A DNA stretch of 64,000 nt from positions 1 to 64,000 of the forward strand of contig CALFBH010000041.1 of NCBI GenBank assembly GCA_937951615.1. The letters are read 5' to 3'. The notes under the pieces are model-generated. The model was not told the DNA's origin. It worked only from the letters and a program-made list of their open reading frames with translations, and ran no database searches. The stretch comes from an uncultured Saprospiraceae bacterium. GTDB lineage: Bacteria; Bacteroidota; Bacteroidia; Chitinophagales; Saprospiraceae. The position numbers and the translations under genes were made by a program. The number at the start of each line of letters is the position of its first letter. Position 1 is the stretch's first letter. Shown piece by piece: positions 8,406 through 16,867 of the stretch.

Positions 8406-10331
8406 ATGAGAACTAAATTTACACTTTTATTGGCTTCATTTTGTATGATTTTCCCAGGCATCTTACAGGCTCAATTTGGCTGTGCAGGGAATGCTGAGGG
8501 TTCTGTCATTGTGGAATTGATTTCTGTATCTGCTCCCAACCAGGGACAGGACAATACACTTCAAGCCTTTTACGAATATACTTTTTATTTTAACCTTCGG
8601 GACAATCTCGGCAATAATGCTTCGGCGAATTGCTGGATATGGGAGCCACCTGACAATCAAGCCAACACCGTAACACCGGGCAATAATGGTACGAGCACTT
8701 TTTCATTTGTTCAGACTTATAGCGGTTGTACACAATATGGTCAAAATGCAGATTTGCCCACAACCATACAGGCTGGTTTTCGAGGCTGGGAAGATGACTG
8801 CCTGACTGGTGATGTTTGCGATTTTGATGATGGTGTTTTTGGCTGTGCAGGTGCGCCTGATGATGACTATGCAGAATGTAATTTTAATATCACTTATAAC
8901 CTAGTCAACCTTTTTGCAGCAGGCACTTGTAATGGTGGTTCTGCTAGTGAGGTCGTCAATTATGCCTGCGGACCATATTCTGCTCAATATCGAATTACGG
9001 TCAATTTACCTGTTTTTGATCCGACGATTTCTGGTGCGCCAACTGCCGTCTATTGTTCTAATGATGGCAATATCAACCTGACGACTCCTACATCTGGCGG
9101 CACTTGGTCGGGAATGGGCGTCGATCCGGTCAGTGGCGTATTTGATCCTGAATCTGTTCCTACTGGCAATCACGATATTACTTACACTGGCGTGAATGGC
9201 TGTGTCGTGCAAAGCGATGTGGTTACTATTGCTGTGGTGAATCCTGATGCCTCTTTCACCAATCCTCCCACAAGCATCTGCATGGATGGTGCGCCGATTA
9301 GTATGAACCCAGTCGAAACACCTGGTACCTGGACAGTCATGAGAGATGATGGGACAATGGGTGGTATCAATTCCAATAATCAATTTAGTCCGGCACTTAA
9401 TGGTCCTGGCATTTATACCATTTCTTATACCGTTGGCAATTCGGGTATTGGCTGTGAAGAGACGGTTGTTGCGAGCAATACTTTGACGGTATTTCCTGTG
9501 CCTGCTTTTGATGTGGATGCTTCTCCCCTTCCTGTGAGTTGTACGGAGCAAACGATAAGCGCAGTTGTTTTGACTGCCTCATCGGGCACTTATACTTATA
9601 GTTGGTCAGGACCAGGCATCGAAGGCCCAAGTGATGGTATGAGTGTCGATATAAATGGAACAGGATTTATGGCTGGTGTATATGATTATACGCTTGACGT
9701 AACAGATTCTAATGGCTGCACTGCCAATCAAGTGACTTTCCAATTGACCTTTGATTGTGCTTTGCCTATTGAGTTGCTCGATTTTACTGCTGAGGCTATA
9801 GAGGCTGGTATTGACCTATATTGGGCGACCGCCACAGAAATTGATAATGAAGGTTTTTATATAGAACGCAGTCTGGGTGGAGAGGATTTTGAAGCCCTTG
9901 AGTTTATGGAAGGTGCTGGTAATAGTACAAACCGTGTAGAATATTCTTTTCTGGATGAAAATGTGATGCCGGGCACTTTGTATTATTATCGTCTTCAACA
10001 AGCCGATTATGATGGGCGTACACAGTATTCAGAAGTTGTTGCAGTCAAGACGGCTGGAAAGCCGATGGATGTCATCACGCTAGGCGAAGTGTATCCTAAT
10101 CCGGTCAAAGATCGACTGCGCATTGACCTGCATACACTCAAATCTGCTAAAGTCAAAACGCGTATTTATGATAGCATGGGTAAGCTGGTGATGAGAGATA
10201 AGCAACGTATAAGTCCAGGCACGGAACGTCTGGAAATAGATATTTCCCGTTTACCTAAAGGTGTGTATTATCTGGAGATTGATGTGCATCAGCAGGCTTT
10301 TAGTCGGAAGGTGGTGAAGGTTTCTCCTTAG
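8406..10331 (+). CDS. T9SS type A cargo protein
   Basis: A 641-residue secreted protein. A signal peptide covers about residues 1-22 (ending ILQAQ). The central part is low in charge and rich in Thr, Gly, Asn and Cys; it resembles the PKD/SprB-type beta-sandwich repeats of Bacteroidota surface adhesins, with recurring phrases such as GGTWSGMGVDP and SYTWSG-like turns. From about residue 450 the sequence LPIELLDFTAEAIEAG leads to a fibronectin-like linker. The last 80 residues (GEVYPNPVKDRLRID to the end) are a type A T9SS sorting domain, removed when the protein is attached to the surface. No enzymatic motif is visible. It is divergent from the lysyl-oxidase-like gene. Confidence 0.85.
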   Translation: MRTKFTLLLASFCMIFPGILQAQFGCAGNAEGSVIVELISVSAPNQGQDNTLQAFYEYTFYFNLRDNLGNNASANCWIWEPPDNQANTVTPGNNGTSTFSFVQTYSGCTQYGQNADLPTTIQAGFRGWEDDCLTGDVCDFDDGVFGCAGAPDDDYAECNFNITYNLVNLFAAGTCNGGSASEVVNYACGPYSAQYRITVNLPVFDPTISGAPTAVYCSNDGNINLTTPTSGGTWSGMGVDPVSGVFDPESVPTGNHDITYTGVNGCVVQSDVVTIAVVNPDASFTNPPTSICMDGAPISMNPVETPGTWTVMRDDGTMGGINSNNQFSPALNGPGIYTISYTVGNSGIGCEETVVASNTLTVFPVPAFDVDASPLPVSCTEQTISAVVLTASSGTYTYSWSGPGIEGPSDGMSVDINGTGFMAGVYDYTLDVTDSNGCTANQVTFQLTFDCALPIELLDFTAEAIEAGIDLYWATATEIDNEGFYIERSLGGEDFEALEFMEGAGNSTNRVEYSFLDENVMPGTLYYYRLQQADYDGRTQYSEVVAVKTAGKPMDVITLGEVYPNPVKDRLRIDLHTLKSAKVKTRIYDSMGKLVMRDKQRISPGTERLEIDISRLPKGVYYLEIDVHQQAFSRKVVKVSP

Positions 10332-10332
10332 G

Positions 10333-10402
10333 AAATATTCTCTCGCAAAGGCGCAAAGACGCTAAGGAAAAACAAACTTTGCGCCTTTGCGAGAAAATAT
10401 TT
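10333..10402. repeat. Long inverted repeat at a 3' end
   Basis: Arms 10333-10358 and 10377-10402 are 26 nt with one mismatch (AAATATTCTCTCGCAAAGG on the left), separated by 18 nt. It starts 1 nt after the stop of the T9SS gene and lies in a convergent interval. There is no U tract, so it is either a stem-only terminator or a dispersed palindromic repeat. Confidence 0.9.
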
Positions 10403-10530
10403 GGCTTACGACTTGCTTTAGTGACTAATCAATTCTGTTTTTCAAATCCATTCTTTCGTGAAGTACTCTTTCAGCTTTGTTCATAAATCGGCAATTGCTC
10501 ATTTGAAGATTTTGATTTTTTGAGTTTATT

Positions 10531-10836
10531 TCAAACACTCAACTTTTCAGGATTTTGCCGAGTATCAAATACCCTTATAATAAAGACAGTTTGATGCTCA
10601 ACAAAATAAACGATTTTGTAATTCCATTTTACTAAAAATCTAAATTCAATATTTGATTTATTGAGTAGAGGTTCAACAGGGTTTCGGAATGGAAAAGTTG
10701 TTAAAGTACGGCTAATACGAACTAATTCTTCTATGATTTTGGTTGCAGTTTCTTCAGAGTTTTGGCGAACAAAATAATAAACAGTCTGTAAATCTTTCTC
10801 TGCCTCAACTGTCCATTCGACATGAAACACTTCCAT
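10531..10836 (-). CDS. ParE/RelE family toxin
   Basis: A 101-residue small basic protein. The opening VEWTVEAEKDLQTVYYFV, the central RNPVEPLLNKSNIEFRFLVKWNYKIVYFV and the closing FIIRVFDTRQNPEKL are characteristic of the ParE branch of RelE-like toxins, which act on gyrase or mRNA. It starts 1 nt after the stop of the upstream small gene, giving a standard antitoxin-toxin order with tight coupling. The C-terminal VFDTRQNP motif is intact, so the toxin appears functional. Confidence 0.88.
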   Translation of the reverse strand: MEVFHVEWTVEAEKDLQTVYYFVRQNSEETATKIIEELVRISRTLTTFPFRNPVEPLLNKSNIEFRFLVKWNYKIVYFVEHQTVFIIRVFDTRQNPEKLSV

Positions 10837-10837
10837 T

Positions 10838-11074
10838 TTACCAAGTTTTCATGTTTTCTAGAAGTTGTTCTGTAGTTAAGGTTCTGCCATTTTTAGCACT
10901 TTGATAAGCAGACATCACTTCTTCTACAAATTGTTCCTTAGTCAATGGCTGACCACCAGTAGTGTAGGCTACGATATTATCATCATTTTCAATCGTTACA
11001 AAACCTTTAAAATTCTGAAGTAGTTCTAAAAAGAAAGGTACTTTTTCGTCTTTTATATCAATTGTCAGTTTCAT
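10838..11074 (-). CDS. Antitoxin partner of the ParE-like toxin
   Basis: A 78-residue acidic protein directly upstream of the toxin gene on the same strand. The N-terminus (MKLTIDIKDEKVPFFLELLQ) and the C-terminal toxin-wrapping helix region (TKEQFVEEVMSAYQSAKNG and LLENMKTW) fit a group of Bacteroidota antitoxins. No ribbon-helix-helix or other DNA-binding fold is obvious, so autorepression cannot be claimed. Identity rests mostly on gene order, size and the coupled stop and start. Confidence 0.75.
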   Translation of the reverse strand: MKLTIDIKDEKVPFFLELLQNFKGFVTIENDDNIVAYTTGGQPLTKEQFVEEVMSAYQSAKNGRTLTTEQLLENMKTW

Positions 11075-11151
11075 ATTTTAAAGATAGTTGTTTTTATCAG
11101 GAAAATCAATTACGCTTCCGCTTTTCAAAATTTTGTTCTTTACTTTGCATC

Positions 11152-12333
11152 ATGCAAAATGTCTTGGACCAATTGACAAAATCGGGTATTCAGTTGCTGA
11201 TCAAAGCGCCATTTTATGGACATTTGTTTTCGGCTTTACTGAAAGTGGCTAGTACACAAACCGAGTCATTGGCTACTGCACCGACTAGTCATCAAACGAC
11301 AAAACTGTTGGTCAATGCTGCTTATTGGGAACAAATTTCTTCGCCTGCTCTTCGTGTAGGTGCGATTAAGCATCAATTGCTGCATCTTATTTTTGGGCAT
11401 CATTTACAATTCAAACGATACAGGCATCGACCGATATTTGATTTGGCTGCTGATTTGGTGGTGCAGCAATACCTGAATACTGACCAGATTCCAGTGGATG
11501 CTCCGCCTCAAAACTTATTGGCTGATTTGGGTTTTGAACAGGGCGCAGGACTGGCTGAAGTGTATCAAAATATATTGGCGATAAGCCACAAAAACAAGGC
11601 CTCTCCTATTCTGAAATGGCTGGAAAAAGACAGTTTGTATTTTAAACAACATGATAGTTGGTCAGCTTTTGGGCGGCTTTCTACACTAGAACAAGAACGC
11701 ATTGAGCATACGATACATGAAGCGATCATGCGCAGTATCAGCCGACTGCCAAGCCATACTTTTGAGCAATTGCCTGCTGGTTTGAAAATGCATTTAAACA
11801 CCTTACAACATACTCGTCAGCCGCAAATTGACTGGCGGAGGGAATTGCGTTTATTTGCGAAAAGCAACTTGTCTTCTTCTTTAAAAAATACGATACATCG
11901 CCCTTCTAAGCGTTATGGTACGACGCCGGGTTCAAAAATAAAAACTCGTCAAAAATTACTAGTTGTCATAGATACTTCAGCTTCTGTAAAACAAGAAAAA
12001 TTCCAGGTCTTTTTTGATGAGGTTCATTATCTCTGGAAATCTGGTGTACACGTTTATATCCTCGAATGTGATACTTCTATCCATAAGCAATACGAATATA
12101 AAGGAGAGAAAATTCCTACCATCACAGGTAGAGGCGGTACAGATTTTACTGCGCCGATTCGTTTTACCAATGAGCGGTATCATACTGATGGTTTGTTGTA
12201 TTTTACAGATGGGCAGGCGGATGTGCCGGAAGTGGCTTCTCGTTTTCCTATGCTTTGGGTGATGGCTACGGGAGAGGCGAGAAACTTGGAGCGATGGATG
12301 GATTTCCCTGGGCGGGTGGTTTTTGTTAATTGA
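11152..12333 (+). CDS. DUF2201-type protein: metallopeptidase-like N-domain plus VWA-like C-domain
   Basis: A 393-residue protein. The N-terminal half matches the putative metallopeptidase domain of the DUF2201 family, but the motif reads HQLLHLIFGHH (His74, Gln75, His78, His83/84): the catalytic Glu of HExxH is Gln, so it may be inactive. The C-terminal half is VWA-like, with the MIDAS start VVIDTSASVKQ near residue 285 and GRGGTDF further on. Such proteins pair with MoxR AAA ATPases, and one is encoded at 13111-14205. I chose the Met at 11152; the open frame to 11062 has no family-like sequence and overlaps the antitoxin start. A TACTTTG box lies 4 nt before the ATG. Confidence 0.8.
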   Translation: MQNVLDQLTKSGIQLLIKAPFYGHLFSALLKVASTQTESLATAPTSHQTTKLLVNAAYWEQISSPALRVGAIKHQLLHLIFGHHLQFKRYRHRPIFDLAADLVVQQYLNTDQIPVDAPPQNLLADLGFEQGAGLAEVYQNILAISHKNKASPILKWLEKDSLYFKQHDSWSAFGRLSTLEQERIEHTIHEAIMRSISRLPSHTFEQLPAGLKMHLNTLQHTRQPQIDWRRELRLFAKSNLSSSLKNTIHRPSKRYGTTPGSKIKTRQKLLVVIDTSASVKQEKFQVFFDEVHYLWKSGVHVYILECDTSIHKQYEYKGEKIPTITGRGGTDFTAPIRFTNERYHTDGLLYFTDGQADVPEVASRFPMLWVMATGEARNLERWMDFPGRVVFVN

Positions 12334-12351
12334 GTTTTGGGGTGTTTTTTA

Positions 12352-12380
12352 CTGGGTTGCGCATCGGGGCGTTTTTTGAA
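12352..12380 (+). repeat. CTGGGTTGCGCATC 3'-end repeat, copy 2
   Basis: Begins 18 nt after the VWA stop: CTGGGTTGCGCATCGGGGCG then TTTTTTGAA. It continues into ACACGGAGGTACGGAGG, a short iterated ACGGAG sequence seen only in this copy. Confidence 0.8.
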
Positions 12381-12412
12381 ACACGGAGGTACGGAGGGGC
12401 ACGGAGATTGGT

Positions 12413-12691
12413 TTATTTGTTTTGTTTTACCCAGTAGGCTCGGCAATCAATGGTGCGACTGAGCATTTTTTTCTCGAATAATTCTCTGCGCAAGAGTGCC
12501 GGGTCTCCAAATGTGTGGTGCTGATTGAGCAGTTCGTTGACTTCTATTTCTGAGTATTTTATTGTGGTATTGAATTTTTCTAAGAGAAATTCCAAAATCA
12601 GTCGCTGGCTGTTTTTCTTTTTCCGGGATGGCCATTGCATGACTTTCCCTTCTTCATCCATGAATTGTTGTATGGTGTAATATTTTTCCAT
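12413..12691 (-). CDS. DUF2087 domain protein
   Basis: A 92-residue protein. The C-terminal half (VNELLNQHHTFGDPALLRREL and MLSRTIDCRAYWV) is the conserved core of DUF2087, a small winged-helix-like domain found in transcription-regulator contexts. The N-terminal half (FMDEEGKVMQWPSRKKKNSQRLILEFLLEKF) is also typical. Its exact function is unknown. It lies 4 nt downstream of the next minus-strand gene, so the two form an operon that sits, in opposite orientation, between the VWA and MoxR genes. Confidence 0.82.
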   Translation of the reverse strand: MEKYYTIQQFMDEEGKVMQWPSRKKKNSQRLILEFLLEKFNTTIKYSEIEVNELLNQHHTFGDPALLRRELFEKKMLSRTIDCRAYWVKQNK

Positions 12692-12695
12692 TGTA

Positions 12696-13031
12696 CTAAT
12701 ATTTCAAAGACTTGCCTTTCTCGTCCAATATTTGTTTCGCCGTTTTCCAGTCTGGTAATTCATCTGCTTCGATGGTCGCAGTCCGAATTTCTTTGGCTAT
12801 TTTGACGCCCTGCTGCATGGAGGCTAAATGCGCACCACTTCTAGCAAAGGTTTTCATTTCTTCTTCATTTCTCCACAGGGTCATGGTATAATGTGTCGTC
12901 CAAATGCCCGTTTTCTTAAAGCCTGCATAGTTTGTTTTTTTCAACTGCCTCATGATACCTAGGGCGTACAACGATAAAGCAAAAAACTTCAAGGGGGACT
13001 TTAATTCGATTAATGTTATGCTTACTTTCAT
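12696..13031 (-). CDS. Small dimeric alpha/beta-barrel-like protein (DUF3291 or monooxygenase-like)
   Basis: A 111-residue protein beginning MKVSITLIELKSPLKFF. The segment TGIWTTHYTMTLWRNEEEM and the following FARSGAHLASMQ resemble the dimeric alpha/beta barrel family that includes spheroidene monooxygenase-like and DUF3291 proteins. No cofactor residues are recognisable, so an enzymatic role is not claimed. The Met at 13031 is preferred to one 18 codons upstream because the extra residues are not conserved-looking. It is co-transcribed with the DUF2087 gene 4 nt downstream. Confidence 0.6.
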   Translation of the reverse strand: MKVSITLIELKSPLKFFALSLYALGIMRQLKKTNYAGFKKTGIWTTHYTMTLWRNEEEMKTFARSGAHLASMQQGVKIAKEIRTATIEADELPDWKTAKQILDEKGKSLKY

Positions 13032-13110
13032 ATTTATTTCATACTTATCTTTACCAAATTTACAGTATATATTCAAGATTTCCAAAAGCTAAATTCCGTA
13101 CATTAGCAAC

Positions 13111-14205
13111 ATGAATCAGCACAAGTACCAATACTATGGCACGCAGGCTACGGCAAAACAGGTCATGCTTTTTTTGGAGCATACCATGACCAGTCATCAA
13201 AAAGGCGGGCTACAAACACCAGTATGCATCTGGGGGCGACATGGTATCGGCAAGACGGAATTGGTGGAAGCTTTTGCCAAAGCTCGTGGCTACCAATGGG
13301 CTTATATCGCGCCTGCACAGTTTGAAGAAATGGGCGACCTACTAGGTATGCCACAGATTCATGATGGACAAACTCGTTTTGCTCCGCCTGAATGGGTGCC
13401 ACAACAAGCTGGGCCAGGCATTCTACTCATTGATGATGTCAATAGAGCCGACCATCGTATTCTGCGCGGCATTATGCAATTGCTGCAATATCAGGAACTG
13501 GTCAGTTGGAAATTGCCTGCGCAATGGCAAATTGTATTGACTGCCAATCCAGATGGTGGCGATTATTCTGTGACTCCAATGGATGATGCCATGCTCACCC
13601 GCATGCTGCACATCACGATGACATTCGATGAAAAAGAGTGGGCAAAGTGGGCTTTACAAGAAAATATAGATCAAAGAGGGGTGAATTTTGTTTTAATGTA
13701 CCCAGAAATTGTCACAGGCGTTCGGACTACACCACGTACTTTGGTGCAATTTTTTACTTCAATTGCTGATATAGAAGACTTGTCGGCACAAATCGACTTG
13801 GTACAATTATTAGCAGATGCCTGCTTAGATAAAGCCACAACAGCAGCTTTTATCCATTTTATTCAACATGGAATGGATAAACTGGTCAGCCCGGAAGAAA
13901 TTGTGCAAACGACTGACTTTGAGCAGCAAATCCTTCCTCGCCTGCAACAGGCTGTACAGCAGGAAAATTTGCGGGTAGATGTCTTGTCTGTACTGACTAT
14001 GCGACTGAACAGTCACCTAAGCATCGACAATATCACGCTGAATAACAGCCACTTAGAGAACATCAAAGCCTTTTTATTACTCGATTTCATTCCTAACGAC
14101 ATCCGTTTTAGCGCAGTTCAGGACATTGCCAATTCTACTCATCCACAACTTCGATCTTTACTGGCTGACCCTGAGCTTGGAAAAGTTCTGGTGTCTGGTA
14201 TGTAA
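13111..14205 (+). CDS. MoxR-type AAA ATPase
   Basis: A 364-residue AAA+ protein of the MoxR/AAA_5 kind. Walker A is GRHGIGKTEL (residues 42-51), Walker B is GILLIDDVNRAD (103-114), sensor 1 lies in WQIVLTANPDGGDYSV, and an arginine-finger-like MLTRMLHI follows. The C-terminal 120 residues are helical with no further motif. MoxR ATPases act with VWA proteins as chaperones for metal insertion or complex assembly. The likely partner is the DUF2201/VWA protein 780 nt upstream on the same strand, split from it by two reverse genes. The client is unknown. Confidence 0.87.
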   Translation: MNQHKYQYYGTQATAKQVMLFLEHTMTSHQKGGLQTPVCIWGRHGIGKTELVEAFAKARGYQWAYIAPAQFEEMGDLLGMPQIHDGQTRFAPPEWVPQQAGPGILLIDDVNRADHRILRGIMQLLQYQELVSWKLPAQWQIVLTANPDGGDYSVTPMDDAMLTRMLHITMTFDEKEWAKWALQENIDQRGVNFVLMYPEIVTGVRTTPRTLVQFFTSIADIEDLSAQIDLVQLLADACLDKATTAAFIHFIQHGMDKLVSPEEIVQTTDFEQQILPRLQQAVQQENLRVDVLSVLTMRLNSHLSIDNITLNNSHLENIKAFLLLDFIPNDIRFSAVQDIANSTHPQLRSLLADPELGKVLVSGM

Positions 14206-14463
14206 ATCATTTCTGAAAAAAAATCTAAAAAAAAATCACTTTTTTTAATCCGCATGAAACCTTTTATATATACGGCCGTATAATAAAGCATAATTCAGCT
14301 ATTTGACATGATGGATTAAAAATTGAAAGGTCACAAAAACACAATTTTAGTGATTTATTTAATTCACAATTCGAATACCTTGCATGTATAATTACTGATA
14401 ATCATTTGGTTAGATTTTCATGGTTATTTAACGATTTTTTATTTTGATACTTGGTTTATGGGG
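14206..14463. other. A/T-rich interval with a perfect palindrome
   Basis: No coding sequence is seen. TATACGGCCGTATA at 14269-14282 is a perfect 14-bp palindrome and might be an operator. The interval is followed by a rho-independent terminator on the plus strand, about 260 nt after the MoxR stop, so an extended 3' UTR or a small RNA could end there. Confidence 0.4.
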
Positions 14464-14497
14464 CGGAAACTGATACACGGTCGGTTTCCGTTTTTTT
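14464..14497 (+). terminator. Intrinsic terminator
   Basis: CGGAAAC (14464-14470) pairs with GTTTCCG (14484-14490) and is followed by seven T residues. It abuts the stop of the convergent ybjQ-like gene. Confidence 0.75.
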
Positions 14498-14498
14498 G

Positions 14499-14813
14499 TT
14501 AACGCAATTTCACAGCCGTACCATACACCAATAACTCTGAAGTTCCCTGCATAATCATTGAAGTTCCCATACGTATATTCACGACTGCATCTGCGCCAAG
14601 GCTTTCGGCATCTTCTACCATGCGCTGAAGTGCTTGCTCACGCGACTCGGCCTGCAAGCGGGTATATTCACTGATTTCCCCTCCAACAATATTTTTCAGT
14701 CCTGCCATGATGTCTCGTCCAACATTTCTGGCGCGTACCGTGCTACCTCTGGCAATACCTACAATTTCTATAATCTCTTTTCCTGGGATGGTTTCTGTTG
14801 TTGTAACTATCAT
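14499..14813 (-). CDS. YbjQ/UPF0145 family protein
   Basis: A 104-residue protein of the YbjQ (DUF74) family, predicted to form a pentameric small beta fold. Visible family landmarks are the start MIVTTTETIPGKEIIEIVGI, the segment RGSTVRARNVGRDIMAGLKN, VGGEISEYTRLQAESREQA and the end GADAVVNIRM. The family is sometimes called heavy-metal binding, but no metal ligand set is obvious here. Full length for the family. It is monocistronic, convergent with the MoxR gene. Confidence 0.92.
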   Translation of the reverse strand: MIVTTTETIPGKEIIEIVGIARGSTVRARNVGRDIMAGLKNIVGGEISEYTRLQAESREQALQRMVEDAESLGADAVVNIRMGTSMIMQGTSELLVYGTAVKLR

Positions 14814-14976
14814 GTTTTTAAGTTTAAATCTAAGTGCAAATTCTTATTAAGACCTATTTTAAACTTAAACTTAGACTTAATCTTAAACTTCCGCTCGATA
14901 AATTCGAAGAACATGGGAAAAAATCGGACGAGTGATTTTTATGAATTAAAATATTAATTAAATTTAAAATGTTTTT

Positions 14977-14984
14977 TATATTTG
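14977..14984 (+). promoter_or_regulatory. Candidate -7 box for the membrane protein gene at 15038
   Basis: TATATTTG, an exact match to TAnnTTTG, lies 53 nt before the start codon. No clear TTTG is seen 19-21 nt further upstream. Confidence 0.5.
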
Positions 14985-15037
14985 TAAAACAAACAAATAC
15001 ACACCCTATATTTTTTACATAAAGTAAATACACACTC

Positions 15038-15742
15038 ATGAGTCAGTTTGCCATTCTTGACGATATATGTAATGTCATTGAAAATCCACAGCTTTCCATC
15101 AACAAGGATTTCCTGACTCAACAGAAAATACCTACAGATACAATTGAAAAAATCATGCGTATCAACGGGCATGTACAAAACCTTGCTCACTTCCAGACGG
15201 AAGACCAAAAGGAAATAAAAACCCTGATGGATAAATCTAGGCAGGATACTTTTGCGGTCATTGAAGATTTGAAAAAGACTTTACAGGATACCTTGAAAGA
15301 AAGCAGAGGTGCGCAGGATATTTCCAAAACTATGTACATCATCACCTTCCTACTAGGCTTGGTTTTGATTGGTTTTGCCATTTATTTCGGGATTCAGGGT
15401 AAGCAGATATTGGCGATTGCTTTTGGCTCTTTTGGAATGTTGGATATTATCGCTCATCTTGTCGCCAATCCGCCTGCACAAATACAGGAAAGTCGTTCCA
15501 ATTATGCACAATTGTCTGTCGCTATGCTGGCTTGGTTTGGAGATATGATCAATAACAGCAGCATGACGGTACAAGCAGCAAATGGAAAATCGGTGAAGGA
15601 AAACCTGGAAAATTTCACCCGATTATCCGAACTTCAAATGGAGAATACCATAAAAATGTTGCGCCTGATTGATGACGTGGCTGAACCCAGTGAGTTCAAT
15701 AAAAATAAAGAAGTGAAAAAGATGGATATTGTTGTTGAGTGA
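15038..15742 (+). CDS. Unknown two-span membrane protein
   Basis: A 234-residue protein I do not recognise. Residues 1-95 are soluble and helical (heptad-like stretches such as VIEDLKKTLQDTLKES). Two membrane spans follow at about 98-120 and 124-145, then a soluble C-terminal region with LSVAMLAWFGDMINNSS and helical NLENFTRLSELQMENTIKMLRLID. No signal peptide. The layout, cytosolic helical domain-two spans-helical tail, resembles small regulatory or effector membrane proteins, but no catalytic motif is visible, so no function is given. It is transcribed alone from a probable promoter near 14980. Confidence 0.65.
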   Translation: MSQFAILDDICNVIENPQLSINKDFLTQQKIPTDTIEKIMRINGHVQNLAHFQTEDQKEIKTLMDKSRQDTFAVIEDLKKTLQDTLKESRGAQDISKTMYIITFLLGLVLIGFAIYFGIQGKQILAIAFGSFGMLDIIAHLVANPPAQIQESRSNYAQLSVAMLAWFGDMINNSSMTVQAANGKSVKENLENFTRLSELQMENTIKMLRLIDDVAEPSEFNKNKEVKKMDIVVE

Positions 15743-15826
15743 TTGGGGTATTGGGGTATTAAGTTTACTATTATAATTTTATACTGCAAAATCAAATGCT
15801 GAAATAACCTGACTATTAGAATGCAG

Positions 15827-15855
15827 CTATGGACTATCGACCATCAACTATGGAC
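15827..15855 (-). repeat. Dispersed 3'-end element, copy B
   Basis: CTATGGACTATCGACC then ATCAACTATGGAC, ending 1 nt before the stop codon of the minus-strand sulfotransferase gene. The adjoining AAATGCTGAAATAACCTGA matches the flank of the copy at 34585, so homology extends beyond the core. Confidence 0.85.
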
Positions 15856-15856
15856 A

Positions 15857-16867
15857 TCATTTCTCTAAAACCTTTACCCATCTTCGATAGATATTCAGAA
15901 CAAACATACGCCAACTCAAAGGTAATCGGAATAATAATTTTTCTAAAAAACCCGTCAGTCTGCCCAGCCATAAACCTGGTATATAAGTTGGTGACAAGTT
16001 TGATTTCAAGTCCGTCGTATAACCAAAATCGCGCGCCAGTTCCCCGCAAATACTAAAAATAGCTGCTTCGTCTTTGGGGCTGATATTTCCTTTCCAGTCT
16101 GCTGCTTTTTCTGGGTCGATAGGTTCCGCAATTTTTTTGTTCCAGGGGAAAACATTCCTTGCCGACTTATAAAAATTCAATAATTCTGGAGTAAATTCTA
16201 TTTGTAAAAAGACACAAACTTCCTTCAGCGTTGCTTCTGTATTCGTCAACAAATTTTCATATTTCAAGACAAAAATTCTATTGGGAAATTCTTCTTGTAA
16301 TGCCTGAATATCCTGATTATACAATTTCCAACGATAAGCCAGCGCTGCTACATTGCTGACATCAAAACTGACCTTTTGATAAGACAATACATTCGCTCTT
16401 GGGTCGCGGGCTATATGTATAAATCGGGCTTCCGGGAAGAGTCGGGCAAGTGTGGGAATATGCAGGCTATATTCCGGATTTTTATCTCCTAATAAGTGGG
16501 CAGTCGCTTTGTTCTGGCGATTGGCGTACTCGTAATAAATCGCTTTGCAAAGGCTTGAAAAATCAGTTTCTATTGGATATTTTTCCAGCAACTGCAAGGC
16601 CGACTCAGGCTTCGTTTGCCACCAGTCTGCCATTTTTTTTTCCAATAATAAATCCCTTACAAAAGCCTGTTTTTTCGCGCTTGTCCAGTTGTTTACTTTT
16701 CTATATTTTCGATACAAATGAATGACAAACAAAGCCTCTGGTGCGACACAAATTTCGGGATGCGTATCCAGTATTGTCTGTAATAGCCAAGTCCCTGAGC
16801 GTCCCCGACCGGTGATAAAAAACAATTGTTTTTCGAGTATAGATTGATATTCCTCCTGCGTCGTCAA
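15857..16867 (-). CDS. Sulfotransferase family protein
   Basis: A 336-residue protein of the Sulfotransfer_3 type, which moves sulfate from PAPS to a sugar, lipid or protein hydroxyl. The 5'-phosphosulfate loop is GRGRSGTWLLQT (residues 20-31) and the 3'-phosphate loop is FIHIARDPRANVLSYQK. A later segment, LKYENLLTNTEATLKEVC, is also typical. No signal peptide; probably cytoplasmic. It overlaps the upstream glycosyltransferase by 4 nt (ATGA), so the two are co-translated, suggesting sulfation of a lipid-linked glycan. The 3' end touches repeat copy B. Confidence 0.87.
   Translation of the reverse strand: MTTQEEYQSILEKQLFFITGRGRSGTWLLQTILDTHPEICVAPEALFVIHLYRKYRKVNNWTSAKKQAFVRDLLLEKKMADWWQTKPESALQLLEKYPIETDFSSLCKAIYYEYANRQNKATAHLLGDKNPEYSLHIPTLARLFPEARFIHIARDPRANVLSYQKVSFDVSNVAALAYRWKLYNQDIQALQEEFPNRIFVLKYENLLTNTEATLKEVCVFLQIEFTPELLNFYKSARNVFPWNKKIAEPIDPEKAADWKGNISPKDEAAIFSICGELARDFGYTTDLKSNLSPTYIPGLWLGRLTGFLEKLLFRLPLSWRMFVLNIYRRWVKVLEK

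Noticed and set aside
14269-14282. Transposon end or attachment site at the TATACGGCCGTATA palindrome
   Set aside because: No second copy, integrase or target duplication is seen nearby.
15829-16056. Plus-strand open frame over repeat copy B
   Set aside because: It lies antisense to the sulfotransferase gene and begins inside the dispersed repeat.
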